Of a DNA stretch of 64,000 nucleotides, positions 51,056 through 60,265 are shown piece by piece. The notes under the pieces were generated by a model, which did not search any database, had not been told where the DNA came from, and was given only the letters and a program-made list of their open reading frames with translations. The stretch is taken from NCBI RefSeq assembly GCF_900103455.1, contig NZ_FNHI01000020.1, positions 1 through 64,000 of the forward strand, written 5' to 3'. The stretch is from Streptomyces wuyuanensis. GTDB taxonomy: Bacteria; Actinomycetota; Actinomycetes; Streptomycetales; Streptomycetaceae. How positions within the stretch are numbered: position 1 is the stretch's first letter; each line of letters begins with the position of its first letter. The position numbers and the translations under genes are program-made.

Positions 51056-51799
51056 ATGCACGCACCCTTCAGGTTGCTCTTCCCCCGGCAACTTCCCGCG
51101 CTGACCGCCGGGTTGTCCCATCAGACCTACGTCCACTGGCCCTACCCGCCCGACGCGCTACGGCCCCTGCTGCCGCCCGGACTCCGGCCGGACGAGTTCG
51201 GCGGTCGCGCATGGGTGAGCCTCGTCGCCCTCGTGATGAGGTCGGTGCACCCGCTGGGCCTGGTACCGCTGCCCCGCGGGACCTTCGCGCAGACGAACCT
51301 GCGGACGTACGTCAGGACAAGGGACGGGCGGAGCGGGGTGTGGTTCCTCTCGCTGGACGCCGGCCACCCCCTCATGCGGGTGGGGCGGGCTTTCGGGGTG
51401 CCGTATCACTGGGCGGAGCTGTCCGTCCGGCGGAGCGCCGACGGGCGCACGCTCGCCTACGACGGCCAGCGCCGGGGCGGACACCGGCGGAACCCCGCGT
51501 ACGGACCCCCCGGCTACCGGCTGACGGTCCGTGAAGGGGCACCGGTCGACGCCCCGTCGGAACTGGACCGCTGGCTCACCTCCCGGTGGTCGTCCTTCTC
51601 ACGGTGGGCCGGGATGCTGTGGGAGGCGCGCATCGAGCACCCCCCGTGGCGGCTGCGCACGGCGGAGGTCCTCGAGCTGCGGGAGACACTGACCGCGCAT
51701 GCCGGGCTCCCCGCACCGGGGGCGCCCGCGCTGGTGCACACGGTGGAACCGATGGACGGCCTACGCCTGGGGGCGGCCCGCCCGGCCGGCCGCGCCTGA
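51056..51799 (+). CDS. DUF2071 (YqjF-like) protein
   Basis: 247 residues from ATG 51056 with AGGAGG upstream. DUF2071 features: HWPYPPDALRPLLPPGLRPDEFGG near the N-terminus, then VPLPRGTFAQTNLRTYVR and GVWFLSLDAGH. These are the acetoacetate-decarboxylase-like fold signatures of the YqjF family. Length is normal. The biochemical role of the family is not established. It is convergent with the UbiA gene, with 13 nt between the stops. Confidence 0.88.
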   Translation: MHAPFRLLFPRQLPALTAGLSHQTYVHWPYPPDALRPLLPPGLRPDEFGGRAWVSLVALVMRSVHPLGLVPLPRGTFAQTNLRTYVRTRDGRSGVWFLSLDAGHPLMRVGRAFGVPYHWAELSVRRSADGRTLAYDGQRRGGHRRNPAYGPPGYRLTVREGAPVDAPSELDRWLTSRWSSFSRWAGMLWEARIEHPPWRLRTAEVLELRETLTAHAGLPAPGAPALVHTVEPMDGLRLGAARPAGRA

Positions 51800-51812
51800 G
51801 TGGGGCGGGGTC

Positions 51813-52703
51813 TCAGACGGCGGCGGCGGTCAGCAGTACCAGGTGCGCCGCGTCGGCCGCGGCGATGCCCATGGTGGCGAGGAACGGGAGGCGGACGTCG
51901 GCGTCGCGGACCGGCCGCAGCAGCGCCAGGGCGCAGAGCAGCACCGTCACCGTGAGAACGGCCCAGCCCTGCCGGGTGACCGGACCGTCGGGCCCGATGA
52001 GCAGGACCAGCGACGAGGCGAGGACCAGGAGGGCCGCGACGCACACCGACCGCCGCCGGCCGAGGCGTTGCGGCAGCCCGTGGACGCCGGTTCGCAGGTC
52101 GTGGTCGATGTCCGGCAGGACGTTGGCGAAGTGCGCGCCCGTGCCGAGCAGTCCGGCGGCGGCCATGAGCCACAGTGGTGGCCAGGGCCCGCCGGGCAGT
52201 GCGAGCGTGACGAACGCCGGGAGCAGCGCGAACGCCAGCCCGTACGGCAGCCAGGAGAGTGCGGTGCGCTTGAGGTGGAGGTTGTACCACCAGGCGGCGG
52301 CCACTGCCGCGACATGGACGCAGCCCGCCACGGGCCCGCACGCCGCCGAGAGGACGACGCAGACGGCCAGGGCCACGATCGCCGCGGCCGCCACGGCAGC
52401 CGGCAGGGCCTCTCCCGTCACGAGCGGCTTGTCCCGTCGGCCGGCCGCACGGTCCCGACCCATGTCCGCCCGGTCGTTGCACCACCCGATCGACAACTGG
52501 CCGGCGGCGACCGCGCCCACCACGAGCGCTCCGCCCGTCAGGCCGCGACCGCCCACCGCCGCGGCGAGTGCCGCCGTGAGCCCGGTGACGACCGCCGCGG
52601 GCAGCGGGTGGCACGCCCTCAGCAGGCCGGCGGCCGTGGGGCGGGAGGAGTCGAACGGCGCGGCGTGGGCCCCGTCGGAGGCGGTGGTGGCGCTGAGCTT
52701 CAC
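51813..52703 (-). CDS. UbiA-family prenyltransferase
   Basis: 296 residues from GTG 52703. About eight to nine transmembrane helices. Two Asp-rich Mg-diphosphate sites: NDRADMGRD (from residue 76) and PDIDHD (residues 197-202, Asp198, Asp200, Asp202), as in UbiA intramembrane aromatic prenyltransferases. It should attach a prenyl group to an aromatic or polar acceptor. TAGCGT lies 6 nt before the start without a ribosome site, pointing to a leaderless transcript. Divergent from a type III PKS set whose phenolic product is a natural candidate acceptor, by inference from location. Confidence 0.9.
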   Translation of the reverse strand: MKLSATTASDGAHAAPFDSSRPTAAGLLRACHPLPAAVVTGLTAALAAAVGGRGLTGGALVVGAVAAGQLSIGWCNDRADMGRDRAAGRRDKPLVTGEALPAAVAAAAIVALAVCVVLSAACGPVAGCVHVAAVAAAWWYNLHLKRTALSWLPYGLAFALLPAFVTLALPGGPWPPLWLMAAAGLLGTGAHFANVLPDIDHDLRTGVHGLPQRLGRRRSVCVAALLVLASSLVLLIGPDGPVTRQGWAVLTVTVLLCALALLRPVRDADVRLPFLATMGIAAADAAHLVLLTAAAV

Positions 52704-52942
52704 GTGCCCACGCTAAGGGCTGTCCCGTCATCACCGGCGGATCAGCGCGCGGCGTCGCATGCGGTGCACCGCAAGGCGGAGCGTCGTCCGCATACCGTTC
52801 GCATTCAGCCGATCCGACAACGCGGCGAGGTGCCACAGCCGTCGTCGTGCGCCCGCAGGGGCCCACGGGAAGCCCTTGGGCCACGACGCGCCCGGTGCGG
52901 GCGTTTCATGACGTTGTGTCAGCGGACTTCTATGTTGGGGCG

Positions 52943-54031
52943 ATGACCCGCGTCCTGGCCGTGAGCGCCGTGTTCCCGCCCCATCGACACACGCAGGCGG
53001 AGATCGCGGAGGAGCTGGCCCGCAGGCTGCCGCCGGGGACCGATCCCGGACTGCTGCGGCGTGTGCACTCCTCCGTCGGGGTCGAGGCCAGGCATCTCGC
53101 GCTGCCGCTGGACCGCTACGGCCGCCTCGGCGGCTTCGGCCAGTGCAACGACACCTATCTGGAGGTGGCCCGCGACCTCGGGGCTCAGGCCGTGCGGGCG
53201 GCCCTCGACGAGGCAGGGGTGGCGCCCGAGGAGGTCGACGTGGTCGTGTCGACCTCCGTCACGGGCATCGCGACGCCATCTCTGGACGCCCGCCTGGCCT
53301 CGGCGACCGGGCTGCGCCCCGACGTACGGCGCGTACCGCTCTTCGGTCTCGGCTGCGCGGGGGGCGCGGCGGGCACGGCGCGCCTCCACGACCAGCTCGC
53401 CGGCCGGCCGGGGGACGTGGGGCTGCTGCTGTCCGTGGAACTGTGCTCGCTCACCCTGCAGTCCGCGGACACCTCCATGGCCAACCTGGTCTCCGGGGCG
53501 CTGTTCGGCGACGGGGCCGCGGCGCTGGTGGCGGTCGGCGCCGGGCATCCACGGCACGGCGAGGGCCCCGGCCGGCGGCCGCACGGCGGCGGCGCGGGCC
53601 CGGTCGTCGTCGACTGCCGCAGCCGCCTCTACCCGGGCACGGAGCACCTCCTCGGCTGGGACGTCGGCGAGTGGGGTCTGCGGCCGGTCCTCGGCAGTGA
53701 ACTGCCCGAGGTGGTCAGGCTGCACGTGGGCGAGGAGATCGCCTCGTTCCTCGCCGGGCACGACCTCAAGCCGCAGGACCTGACGGCCTGGGTCTGCCAC
53801 CCGGGCGGGCCGAAGGTCCTGGACGTCCTCGGGGACGCGCTCGGGCTGCCCGACGAGGCGCTGTCGCAGAGCCGCCGCTCCCTCGCCCGCGCCGGGAACC
53901 TGTCCTCCGCGTCCGTCCTGCACGTGCTGCGGGACACCCTCGGCGACGGGCCGCCCGAGCCGGGCTCCCCCGGGCTGATGCTGGCCTTCGGTCCCGGATT
54001 CTCCTCCGAACTCGTCCTGCTGCGCTGGTGA
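52943..54031 (+). CDS. Type III polyketide synthase, SrsA-like
   Basis: 362 residues with the complete chalcone-synthase-type triad: Cys138 in GLGCAGGAAG, His286 in WVCHPGGPKVL, Asn319 in AGNLSSASVL. A Gly/His/Arg-rich insertion (about 200-217) is an unusual feature. Followed by an ICMT-like methyltransferase (7-nt gap) and an FAD monooxygenase (4-nt overlap), the arrangement of srsABC in S. griseus, where fatty-acyl starters are made into alkylresorcinols and quinones. Product here probably an alkyl-resorcinol or pyrone type phenolic lipid. No ribosome site; TATGTT lies 6 nt before ATG 52943, consistent with leaderless expression. Confidence 0.9.
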   Translation: MTRVLAVSAVFPPHRHTQAEIAEELARRLPPGTDPGLLRRVHSSVGVEARHLALPLDRYGRLGGFGQCNDTYLEVARDLGAQAVRAALDEAGVAPEEVDVVVSTSVTGIATPSLDARLASATGLRPDVRRVPLFGLGCAGGAAGTARLHDQLAGRPGDVGLLLSVELCSLTLQSADTSMANLVSGALFGDGAAALVAVGAGHPRHGEGPGRRPHGGGAGPVVVDCRSRLYPGTEHLLGWDVGEWGLRPVLGSELPEVVRLHVGEEIASFLAGHDLKPQDLTAWVCHPGGPKVLDVLGDALGLPDEALSQSRRSLARAGNLSSASVLHVLRDTLGDGPPEPGSPGLMLAFGPGFSSELVLLRW

Positions 54032-54038
54032 TGCCCCG

Positions 54039-54596
54039 ATGAACACCCACACCTCCACCGCGTTCCTCGCCCTCGTCCTGCTCGTCGCGGTGGAACGGCT
54101 CGCCGAACTCGCGGTGGCCCGTCGCAACACGGCCTGGAGCCGGGCGCACGGCGGCGTGGAGCACGGCCGCGGCCACTACCCCGTCATGGTCGTCCTGCAC
54201 ACCGCGCTGCTGGCCGGCTGCGCCCTCGAGCCCTGGGCCGCGGACCGTCCCTTCGTCCCCGCGCTCGGCTGGACCATGCTGGCGCTGACCGCCGCCGCCC
54301 AGGCGCTGCGCTGGTGGTGCATCGTCACCCTCGGCCCGCGCTGGAACACGCGCGTCGTCGTGGTACCCGGCCTGCCGCTGGTAGCCGCCGGCCCGTACCG
54401 GTGGCTCCGTCACCCCAACTACGCCGCGGTCGTGGTGGAGGGGTTCGCCCTGCCGCTGGTGCACTCGGCGTGGGTGACGGCGCTGGCCTTCACCGCGCTC
54501 AATCTGGCGTTGCTTGGGGTACGCATCCGCTGCGAGGAGGCGGCCCTGACCATCGGGGCGCGGACCGCCGGCCGGCCCGCGAACGCGGTCCGGTGA
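54039..54596 (+). CDS. Isoprenylcysteine carboxyl methyltransferase (ICMT)-like methyltransferase, SrsB-like
   Basis: 185 residues with four to five transmembrane helices and the ICMT/PEMT signature GPYRWLRHPNYAAV near residues 115-128. SrsB of the same family O-methylates alkylresorcinols, and the same role is likely here on the product of the preceding PKS. The ribosome site is weak. The stop overlaps the GTG of the next gene (GTGA), so the two should be translationally coupled. Confidence 0.88.
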   Translation: MNTHTSTAFLALVLLVAVERLAELAVARRNTAWSRAHGGVEHGRGHYPVMVVLHTALLAGCALEPWAADRPFVPALGWTMLALTAAAQALRWWCIVTLGPRWNTRVVVVPGLPLVAAGPYRWLRHPNYAAVVVEGFALPLVHSAWVTALAFTALNLALLGVRIRCEEAALTIGARTAGRPANAVR

Positions 54597-55618
54597 TCGA
54601 TCTGCTGATCGCCGGCGGCGGCCCGGCGGGGCTGGCCACGGCGATCCACGGTGCACTGGCCGGCTTCGAGGTCGTCGTCGCCGAGCCGCGTCCCGCCCCG
54701 GTCGACAAGGCGTGCGGTGAGGGGCTGATGCCGGGTGCCGTACGGGCGCTCGCGGGGCTCGGTGTCGCCGTCGCCGGGGCGCGTTTCACCGGCATCCGGT
54801 ACACCGACGGGTCCGGCGCCCTGGCGGCGGAAGCCCGCTTCCGGGCCGGGCACGGCCTCGGGGTGCGCCGCACGGAGCTGCAGCCGGCGATGGCGGCGCG
54901 CGCCGCCGAACTGGGTGTGCGGTTCGTGGCGCGGCGTCTGGAAGAGGTGCGCCAGGACGAGCGGCAGGTGACCGCGGGCGGGCTGACGGCCCGGTACCTC
55001 GTCGCCGCCGACGGGCTGCACTCACCGGTCCGCCGCTCCCTCGGACTGGGCGGGCCGCCGGCTCCGCGCCGCGCGGCGCGCTACGGGCTGCGCCGCCACT
55101 ACGCCCTCGCCCCGTGGAGCGACCTGGTCGAGGTCCACTGGGCGGAACGCTCCGAGGCCTACGTGACTCCGCTCGCCTCCGGCCTCGTGGGCGTCGCCGT
55201 GCTCACCTCGGACCGGGCTCCGTACGACGTCCAGCTGGCGCGCTTCCCGGCACTGAGCGCGCGGCTGCACCGCGCCGCGGCGACCCCGGTGCGCGGTGCC
55301 GGGCCGCTGCGCCAGGACGTGCGCACACGGGTCGACGGCCGGGTGCTGCTCGTGGGGGACGCCGCGGGATACGTCGACGCGCTCACCGGCGAGGGGCTGA
55401 CCCTCGCGCTGACCGCGGCCGGCGAACTGGTCCGCTGCGTACGGGCCGGGCGGCCCGCGGAGTACGAGCGCGCGTGGCGGCGGCTGTCCCGCTCGTACCG
55501 GCTGCTCACCGGGTGTCTGCTGCGGGCCCGCGAGAATCCCTTCCTCGGTCCTCGGGTCGTGCCGATCGCGGCAGGGCTGCCGGGCGTGTTCCGGCGGGGC
55601 GTCAACCTCCTCGCCTGA
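54593..55618 (+). CDS. FAD-dependent monooxygenase, SrsC-like
   Basis: 341 residues from GTG 54593. FAD-binding GxGxxG variant IAGGGPAGLATA at residues 6-17. The segment KACGEGLMPGAVRAL is shared with geranylgeranyl-reductase-like and phenol-hydroxylase flavoproteins. The FAD ribityl site is GDAAGYVDALTGEGLTLAL near residues 254-272. In srs clusters the flavoprotein hydroxylates the resorcinol ring on the way to a quinone. The 3' end is convergent with the universal-stress gene. Confidence 0.88.
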   Translation: MIDLLIAGGGPAGLATAIHGALAGFEVVVAEPRPAPVDKACGEGLMPGAVRALAGLGVAVAGARFTGIRYTDGSGALAAEARFRAGHGLGVRRTELQPAMAARAAELGVRFVARRLEEVRQDERQVTAGGLTARYLVAADGLHSPVRRSLGLGGPPAPRRAARYGLRRHYALAPWSDLVEVHWAERSEAYVTPLASGLVGVAVLTSDRAPYDVQLARFPALSARLHRAAATPVRGAGPLRQDVRTRVDGRVLLVGDAAGYVDALTGEGLTLALTAAGELVRCVRAGRPAEYERAWRRLSRSYRLLTGCLLRARENPFLGPRVVPIAAGLPGVFRRGVNLLA

Positions 55619-55669
55619 CACGGGTGCGGTCCGCCGGCCGGGCCGGGGGCCGGGAAGTGCGCGTGGCGC

Positions 55670-56530
55670 TCAGCCGGGGTGCGTGGTGTGCACGACGGCC
55701 ACCGGGCAGGCGGCGGTGTGGAGGACTTCGGAACTCACCGAGCCCAGCAGCAGCCTGCGCAGTCCGGAGCGGCCGTGCGAGCCGACGACCAGGAGGACCG
55801 CCCCGCGCGAGGCCTCCGCCAGCAGGGTCGCCGCGCGGAGCCGCTCCGCGTGCAGCCTCACCGGTACACCGGGGTAGCGGTCGCGGCGCTTGTCCGCCTC
55901 CTCCCGCAGGGCAGCCCGGACCGCCTCGTCGAGCACGTCGAAGTCGGGCGCGGCCATCCCCGGTCCGGTCGGCGTCTCGCCGAGGTGGAAGCTGCCGTGG
56001 ACGAGTTCGAGGCTCGCCCCGCGCAGCGCGGCCTCGGCGAAGGCGACGTCGAGGGCGTGCGACGAGATGCCGGAGGAGTCGGCGACGTCCACCCCGGCCA
56101 CGACCCGCTTCTCCGGGTCCGGCGGGGTGTCGCCGGGCCGGACCACGATGACGGGGCCCGCGGCGTGGGTGGCCACCTGCCAGCTCACCGAGCCGAGCGG
56201 AAGACGGGAGAAGCCTCCGCTGCCCCGGTGGCCGACGACCGTCCAGGACGCCAGCGCGGACCGCTCCACCAGCACGGCGGAGGCGCGCCCGGAGACCGCC
56301 TCCGTCGTCACGGACACACCGGGGAACTCGGTGCGGACGATTCCCTCCAGAGGCGCCACCACCTCGGCGCCCTGGGCCGGGGTGCCGTGATGCTCGGCGA
56401 CATGGAGCAGGTGGAGCGGCACGTCGTGCAGTGCGGCCTGCTCGGCCGCGCAGCGCACCACGTACTCCTGACCGCCCTGGTCGACGCCGGCCAGCACCGG
56501 CCCGGTCGGCGTCGTGGCGTCGTTGACCAT
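55670..56530 (-). CDS. Tandem universal stress protein (UspA) domains
   Basis: 286 residues, two Usp domains (about 10-140 and 150-282). Each carries the ATP-binding pattern GxxGxxG...GS(V)S: GHRGSGGFSRLPLGSVS in the first and GSHGRSGLRRLLLGSVS in the second, followed by CPV/GPV-type strands. ATP-binding Usp proteins are commonly induced in dormancy, hypoxia and stress. AGGGAG precedes ATG 56530. Monocistronic. The trigger cannot be read from sequence. Confidence 0.92.
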   Translation of the reverse strand: MVNDATTPTGPVLAGVDQGGQEYVVRCAAEQAALHDVPLHLLHVAEHHGTPAQGAEVVAPLEGIVRTEFPGVSVTTEAVSGRASAVLVERSALASWTVVGHRGSGGFSRLPLGSVSWQVATHAAGPVIVVRPGDTPPDPEKRVVAGVDVADSSGISSHALDVAFAEAALRGASLELVHGSFHLGETPTGPGMAAPDFDVLDEAVRAALREEADKRRDRYPGVPVRLHAERLRAATLLAEASRGAVLLVVGSHGRSGLRRLLLGSVSSEVLHTAACPVAVVHTTHPG

Positions 56531-56651
56531 CCGTGCTCCCTGCTCCGAACTCCGCGGTCCTCGCTCCAGGGTGCGTCGGCGCGGGCGACGCCGCAGCACG
56601 GGTGTGGACCACCCGGCCGAGTCGCCGCCGAGGCCCGGTGGGGCCGCGCTG

Positions 56652-57245
56652 TCAGGTGTAGACGAGCGGACAGCCGTGCCGCAGGGAGAACCGGGCGGCG
56701 CGGAGGTACAGCGCGACGTGGAAGACCGTGTCCGGATCGGCGCCCCAGGACCCCGGCCGGGCTGCCGCGGACGCCGCGGCACCGGCGTCGAGGTACCAGG
56801 AGGTCAGTTCGAGGTTGCGGCCCGCGGAGGGCATCCCGTCCGGCATGCCGACGACCGCCTCGAGTCGCTCCAGGGCCGCGAGGACCTGCGGCGCGCCGGC
56901 CACCAGGGTCTCGTCCGCGAAGCCGCTCACCACGGGCAGCCGTATCGGCTCGTCGAGGGAGAACGGGACCAGCACGGTCCAGCCGTGGACGGTCTCCTCC
57001 TCTTCAGGGGACAGCAGCGCACGGCACAGTGCCGCGTAGCCGTCCATGGAGGCCACGAACTTCTCCTCGAAGGCCGGTGCGCGTCCAGCGGGTTCGCCCG
57101 GTGCGGGCGTGAACGGCGGCAGCCGCCGCCGTACGAGCTCCTCGTCCAGCGCCGCGGCGACGCGGCCCGGCCCCGCCGCCTCGTCGTCCTCCGCACCACG
57201 GGCGAACCATTCCCGCGCCCCGACGCTCACCAGATACATGCCCAT
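56652..57245 (-). CDS. Conserved hypothetical protein, DUF1877-like start
   Basis: 197 residues, soluble, no transmembrane segment. It starts MGMYLVSVGAREWF and is acidic in the middle, with a C-terminal helix DTVFHVALYLRAARFSLRHGCPL. I recall similar short actinobacterial proteins of unknown function and cannot assign a domain with confidence. No ribosome site; TAGCTT lies 6 nt before the ATG, consistent with a leaderless transcript. A strong hairpin separates it from the upstream EF-G paralogue gene. Confidence 0.7.
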   Translation of the reverse strand: MGMYLVSVGAREWFARGAEDDEAAGPGRVAAALDEELVRRRLPPFTPAPGEPAGRAPAFEEKFVASMDGYAALCRALLSPEEEETVHGWTVLVPFSLDEPIRLPVVSGFADETLVAGAPQVLAALERLEAVVGMPDGMPSAGRNLELTSWYLDAGAAASAAARPGSWGADPDTVFHVALYLRAARFSLRHGCPLVYT

Positions 57246-57290
57246 GAAGGGAAGCTAACCGGCACCACCGACAGTGCCCTGCCGCGCGGA

Positions 57291-57328
57291 GCCGGCGGCC
57301 CCGCCCTCACTGGGGCGGGGCCGCCGGC
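57291..57328. terminator. Strong hairpin after the EF-G paralogue gene
   Basis: A perfect 16-bp stem (57291-57306 with 57313-57328, GCCGGCGGCCCCGCCC arm) with a 6-nt loop, 9 nt beyond the stop of the EF-G-like gene. Confidence 0.8.
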
Positions 57329-57337
57329 GGTCGTCGC

Positions 57338-59446
57338 CTACCGCGGCAGGATCCCCGCGGCCACCGCGGCCGGGACGGGCGCATGGCCCGCGGCCCGGGT
57401 GGTGAAGGTGCCGCGGCCCTGGGTACGGCTGCGCAACCGCGAGGCGTAGCCGAACAGTTCGGCCAGCGGCACGGTCGCGGTGACCACCGCGCCGCCGGCC
57501 CGCGTCGTCGAACCCGTCACCCGGCCACGCCGTGCCGCGAGGTCGCCGAGCACGCCTCCGACGGCCTCGCCGGGCACGGTGACCGTGACCTCGACGACCG
57601 GTTCCAGGAGCACCATCTCCGCCGCGCGCAGGGCCTCGCGGAGGGCGAACCTGCCCGCCGCACGGAACGCCATCTCCGACGAGTCCTTCGCGTGGGTGGC
57701 ACCGTCGGTCAGCGTGACGCGCAGCCCCGTCACCGGATGGCCGCCGAGCGGACCCTCGGCGAGGGCATCCCGGCAGCCGGCCTCCACCGCGCGGATGTAC
57801 TCCTGCGGCACCCGCCCGCCGGTGACGGTCGAGCCGAACGCGAAGCCGTCGTTGCCGCCGGTGCCGCCCGTGCGGGCGTCGTCGGCGGACTCCAGTGCCT
57901 CGACGTCGAGGACGACGTGGGCGAACTGCCCGGCACCGCCGTCCTGTTTGACGTGCCGGTACAGCAGTCCGGTCACCCCTCGCACGACCGTCTCCCGGTA
58001 CGCCACGCGCGGCCGGCCGACACCGACGTCGATCGCGTGGGCGCGCCGGACCTTCTCCACCGCCACCTCCAGGTGCAGTTCCCCCATGCCGGACAGCACC
58101 GTCTGGCCCGTCTCCGGATCGGTTCCGACCGCCAGCGAGGGGTCCTCCTCGACCAGCCTCGCGAGCGCCGATGCCAGCCGGTCGGTGTCCGTGCTCCTGC
58201 GTGCCCCGACCGCCACCGAGACGACCGGCGCGGCCACGGTGGGCGGTTCGAGGACGAGCGGAGCAGCGGGTTCGCACAGCGTGGCGCCGGTGCGGGAGGA
58301 CTTGACGCCGACGAGGGCGACGATGTCCCCGGCGACCGCGCTGTCCACCTCGGCGTGCCGGTCCGCCTGCACGCGCAGGATGCGCGCGACGCGCTCGGTG
58401 CGGTGCGCGCCCGCGTCCAGAACCGTGTCCCCCTTCCGGATCGTGCCCGAGTACACGCGTACGAACGTCAGCCGCCCCGTGGGCGTCGAATGCACCTTGA
58501 AGACCAGCGCGGCGAGGGGTGCTGCGGGGTCGGCGGGCCGCTCCTGCGGTGTGCCGTCCAGAGTGCCCCGCACGGCGGGCACGTCCGGCGGCGCGGGCAG
58601 CAGGTCCACCACGGCCTGGAGCAGTGGCTCGATGCCGCGGTTCCGGTAGGCGGAGCCGCACAGGACCACCAGGCCCTCACCGTTGCGGGTCACCTCGCGC
58701 AGTGCGCCGGCCAGGGTCCGGTCGGAGACCCGCGAGTGCTCGCAGAACTCCTCCAGGGCGGCCGGGTGGAGTTCCGCGGCCGATTCCTCGAGCAGTCTGC
58801 GCCGCCGCCGTGCCTCGTCGGCCAGGGGTTCGGGCACCGGGCCCTCCTCGAACGCGTCCCGTCCGGTGTGCCAGACCAGCGCGCGCATCCGCACCAGGTC
58901 CACCACTCCGGTGAACTCGTCCTCCCGGCCGATCGGCAGGTGTACGACGAGCGGCACCGTGTGCAGTCGCTCGCGGATCGACGCGACCGCGGTGTCGAGA
59001 TCGGCGCCCGCGCGGTCCATCTTGTTGACGAAGGCGATCCGCGGAACGCCGTGCCGGTCCGCCTGCCGCCACACCGACTCGCTCTGCGGCTCCACTCCCG
59101 CGACGGCGTCGAACACCGCGACGGCACCGTCGAGGACCCGCAGCGAGCGCTCCACCTCGTCGGAGAAGTCCACGTGGCCGGGGGTGTCGATCAGGTTGAT
59201 CCGGTGCCCGTCCCAGTCGCAGCTGACCGCCGCGGCGAAGATGGTGATGCCGCGGTCGCGCTCCTGGGAGTCGAAGTCGGTGACGGTCGTGCCCTCGTGG
59301 ACCTCGCCGCGCTTGTGGGTGGCGCCGGTGAGGTACAGGATCCGCTCGGTGACGGTCGTCTTGCCGGCGTCGACGTGGGCGAGGATGCCCAGGTTGCGGA
59401 CGGTGGTCAGAGGGTCGACGGCGGGGCGTCGAAGGTTGTTGCGCAC
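57338..59446 (-). CDS. Elongation factor G paralogue (translational GTPase)
   Basis: 702 residues, full EF-G length. GTPase motifs: G1 AHVDAGKTT, G2 RGIT, G3 DTPGH, G4 NKMD and G5 GSA near residue 261. Domain II and III signatures follow (GDTVLDAG, SGMGELHLEVAVEKV), then domain IV with THAKDSSEMAF and a domain V end. GTG 59446 is preceded by GAAAGG. It stands alone, not in an rpsL-rpsG-fusA-tuf operon, so it is an accessory copy like the second EF-G genes of Streptomyces rather than housekeeping fusA. Possible roles are ribosome recycling, stress translation or ribosome-targeted antibiotic resistance. The role is not fixed by sequence. Confidence 0.9.
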   Translation of the reverse strand: MRNNLRRPAVDPLTTVRNLGILAHVDAGKTTVTERILYLTGATHKRGEVHEGTTVTDFDSQERDRGITIFAAAVSCDWDGHRINLIDTPGHVDFSDEVERSLRVLDGAVAVFDAVAGVEPQSESVWRQADRHGVPRIAFVNKMDRAGADLDTAVASIRERLHTVPLVVHLPIGREDEFTGVVDLVRMRALVWHTGRDAFEEGPVPEPLADEARRRRRLLEESAAELHPAALEEFCEHSRVSDRTLAGALREVTRNGEGLVVLCGSAYRNRGIEPLLQAVVDLLPAPPDVPAVRGTLDGTPQERPADPAAPLAALVFKVHSTPTGRLTFVRVYSGTIRKGDTVLDAGAHRTERVARILRVQADRHAEVDSAVAGDIVALVGVKSSRTGATLCEPAAPLVLEPPTVAAPVVSVAVGARRSTDTDRLASALARLVEEDPSLAVGTDPETGQTVLSGMGELHLEVAVEKVRRAHAIDVGVGRPRVAYRETVVRGVTGLLYRHVKQDGGAGQFAHVVLDVEALESADDARTGGTGGNDGFAFGSTVTGGRVPQEYIRAVEAGCRDALAEGPLGGHPVTGLRVTLTDGATHAKDSSEMAFRAAGRFALREALRAAEMVLLEPVVEVTVTVPGEAVGGVLGDLAARRGRVTGSTTRAGGAVVTATVPLAELFGYASRLRSRTQGRGTFTTRAAGHAPVPAAVAAGILPR

Positions 59447-60265
59447 GGCCCGGGGCCTTTCGGTGTTCGAGAGGTGGGTGGATCGGGGCAGCGCGATTCC
59501 CGGACGAGGCGGCCTGTCGAAGGCCGAGGAGACATCCCTGACGCAGTCCCCGGCACCATGGCCGACGCATTCGCCGACACGGCGTCAGCGGGCGGGGCGT
59601 CTTCGGGGGCTCGACCGCGCCCCGGTTCACCGCGGCGAGCGGGGCTCGGCGGGGCGGGCCGCGGTCGGTGAGGGGTCGTCGCGGGCTCCGGTGGCGGCCG
59701 CGCAGCCGTCACCGGCGGGCCGGAGACACCAGGATCACGTCGTACCGCGACCGGGGAACGAGAATGGCGATGCGGCAGCGCACGTCCCGTCCCCCCTCAC
59801 TCGGTCCAACTCCCGGCGATGCGCGCCGCATCACGTCGGCGGCGCGTGAGCCGAGTGTAGGGAGCGGGCGGCGCGCGGCGCGCGGGATTTTCCCGCGCCG
59901 CACTCCGGGGGGATGTCCCGGCGACGGAGACGGTGTGGGGCGTGCCCGGCTCCGGCCGGACTCCGAGGCGCGGACACCGGCCCGCGCGGACTGCTGCGCG
60001 GACACCGGCCCGCGCGGACTGCGAGGCGCGGAGACCGGGCCGCGGATGCGGGCACCCGGCCGTGCCCGGCCCGCCCGGACTGCGGGAAGCAGCCGGCGGC
60101 CCGGGATGCGGGCGACGGCGGGCCCGGCACCGCCGAGTCGCCCGGGGCCCGCAGGGCGGCTTCCGGACACCACGCGCACCGCGCCCTGCCCACCGCTCGG
60201 GCCCGGTCGCCCCCGCGGACCCGGCGCGCCCGGCCCGCCCGCGGCGCCCCCGGTAGCGTGGAGGA
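59447..60265. other. 819-bp gap between EF-G paralogue and uracil-DNA glycosylase genes
   Basis: No supported gene despite long open frames in several phases. An imperfect hairpin with TTTT in its loop lies at about 59870-59900 (GGCGCGcGGGA...TCCCGCGCC). An imperfect tandem repeat occupies 59968-60050. The left part should contain the EF-G promoter. The right end holds TAGCGT, the likely -10 of the glycosylase gene. Confidence 0.5.
59968..60050. repeat. Imperfect tandem repeat, about 28 bp
   Basis: The block GCGCGGACACCGGCCCGC recurs with 28-bp spacing (59968 and 59996), and a degenerate third copy starts at 60026 (GCGCGGAGACCGGGCCGC). Confidence 0.7.

Noticed and set aside
57383..59671. A 762-codon plus-strand open frame opposite the EF-G paralogue
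   Set aside because: The EF-G reading has all G motifs; the antisense protein is low-complexity.
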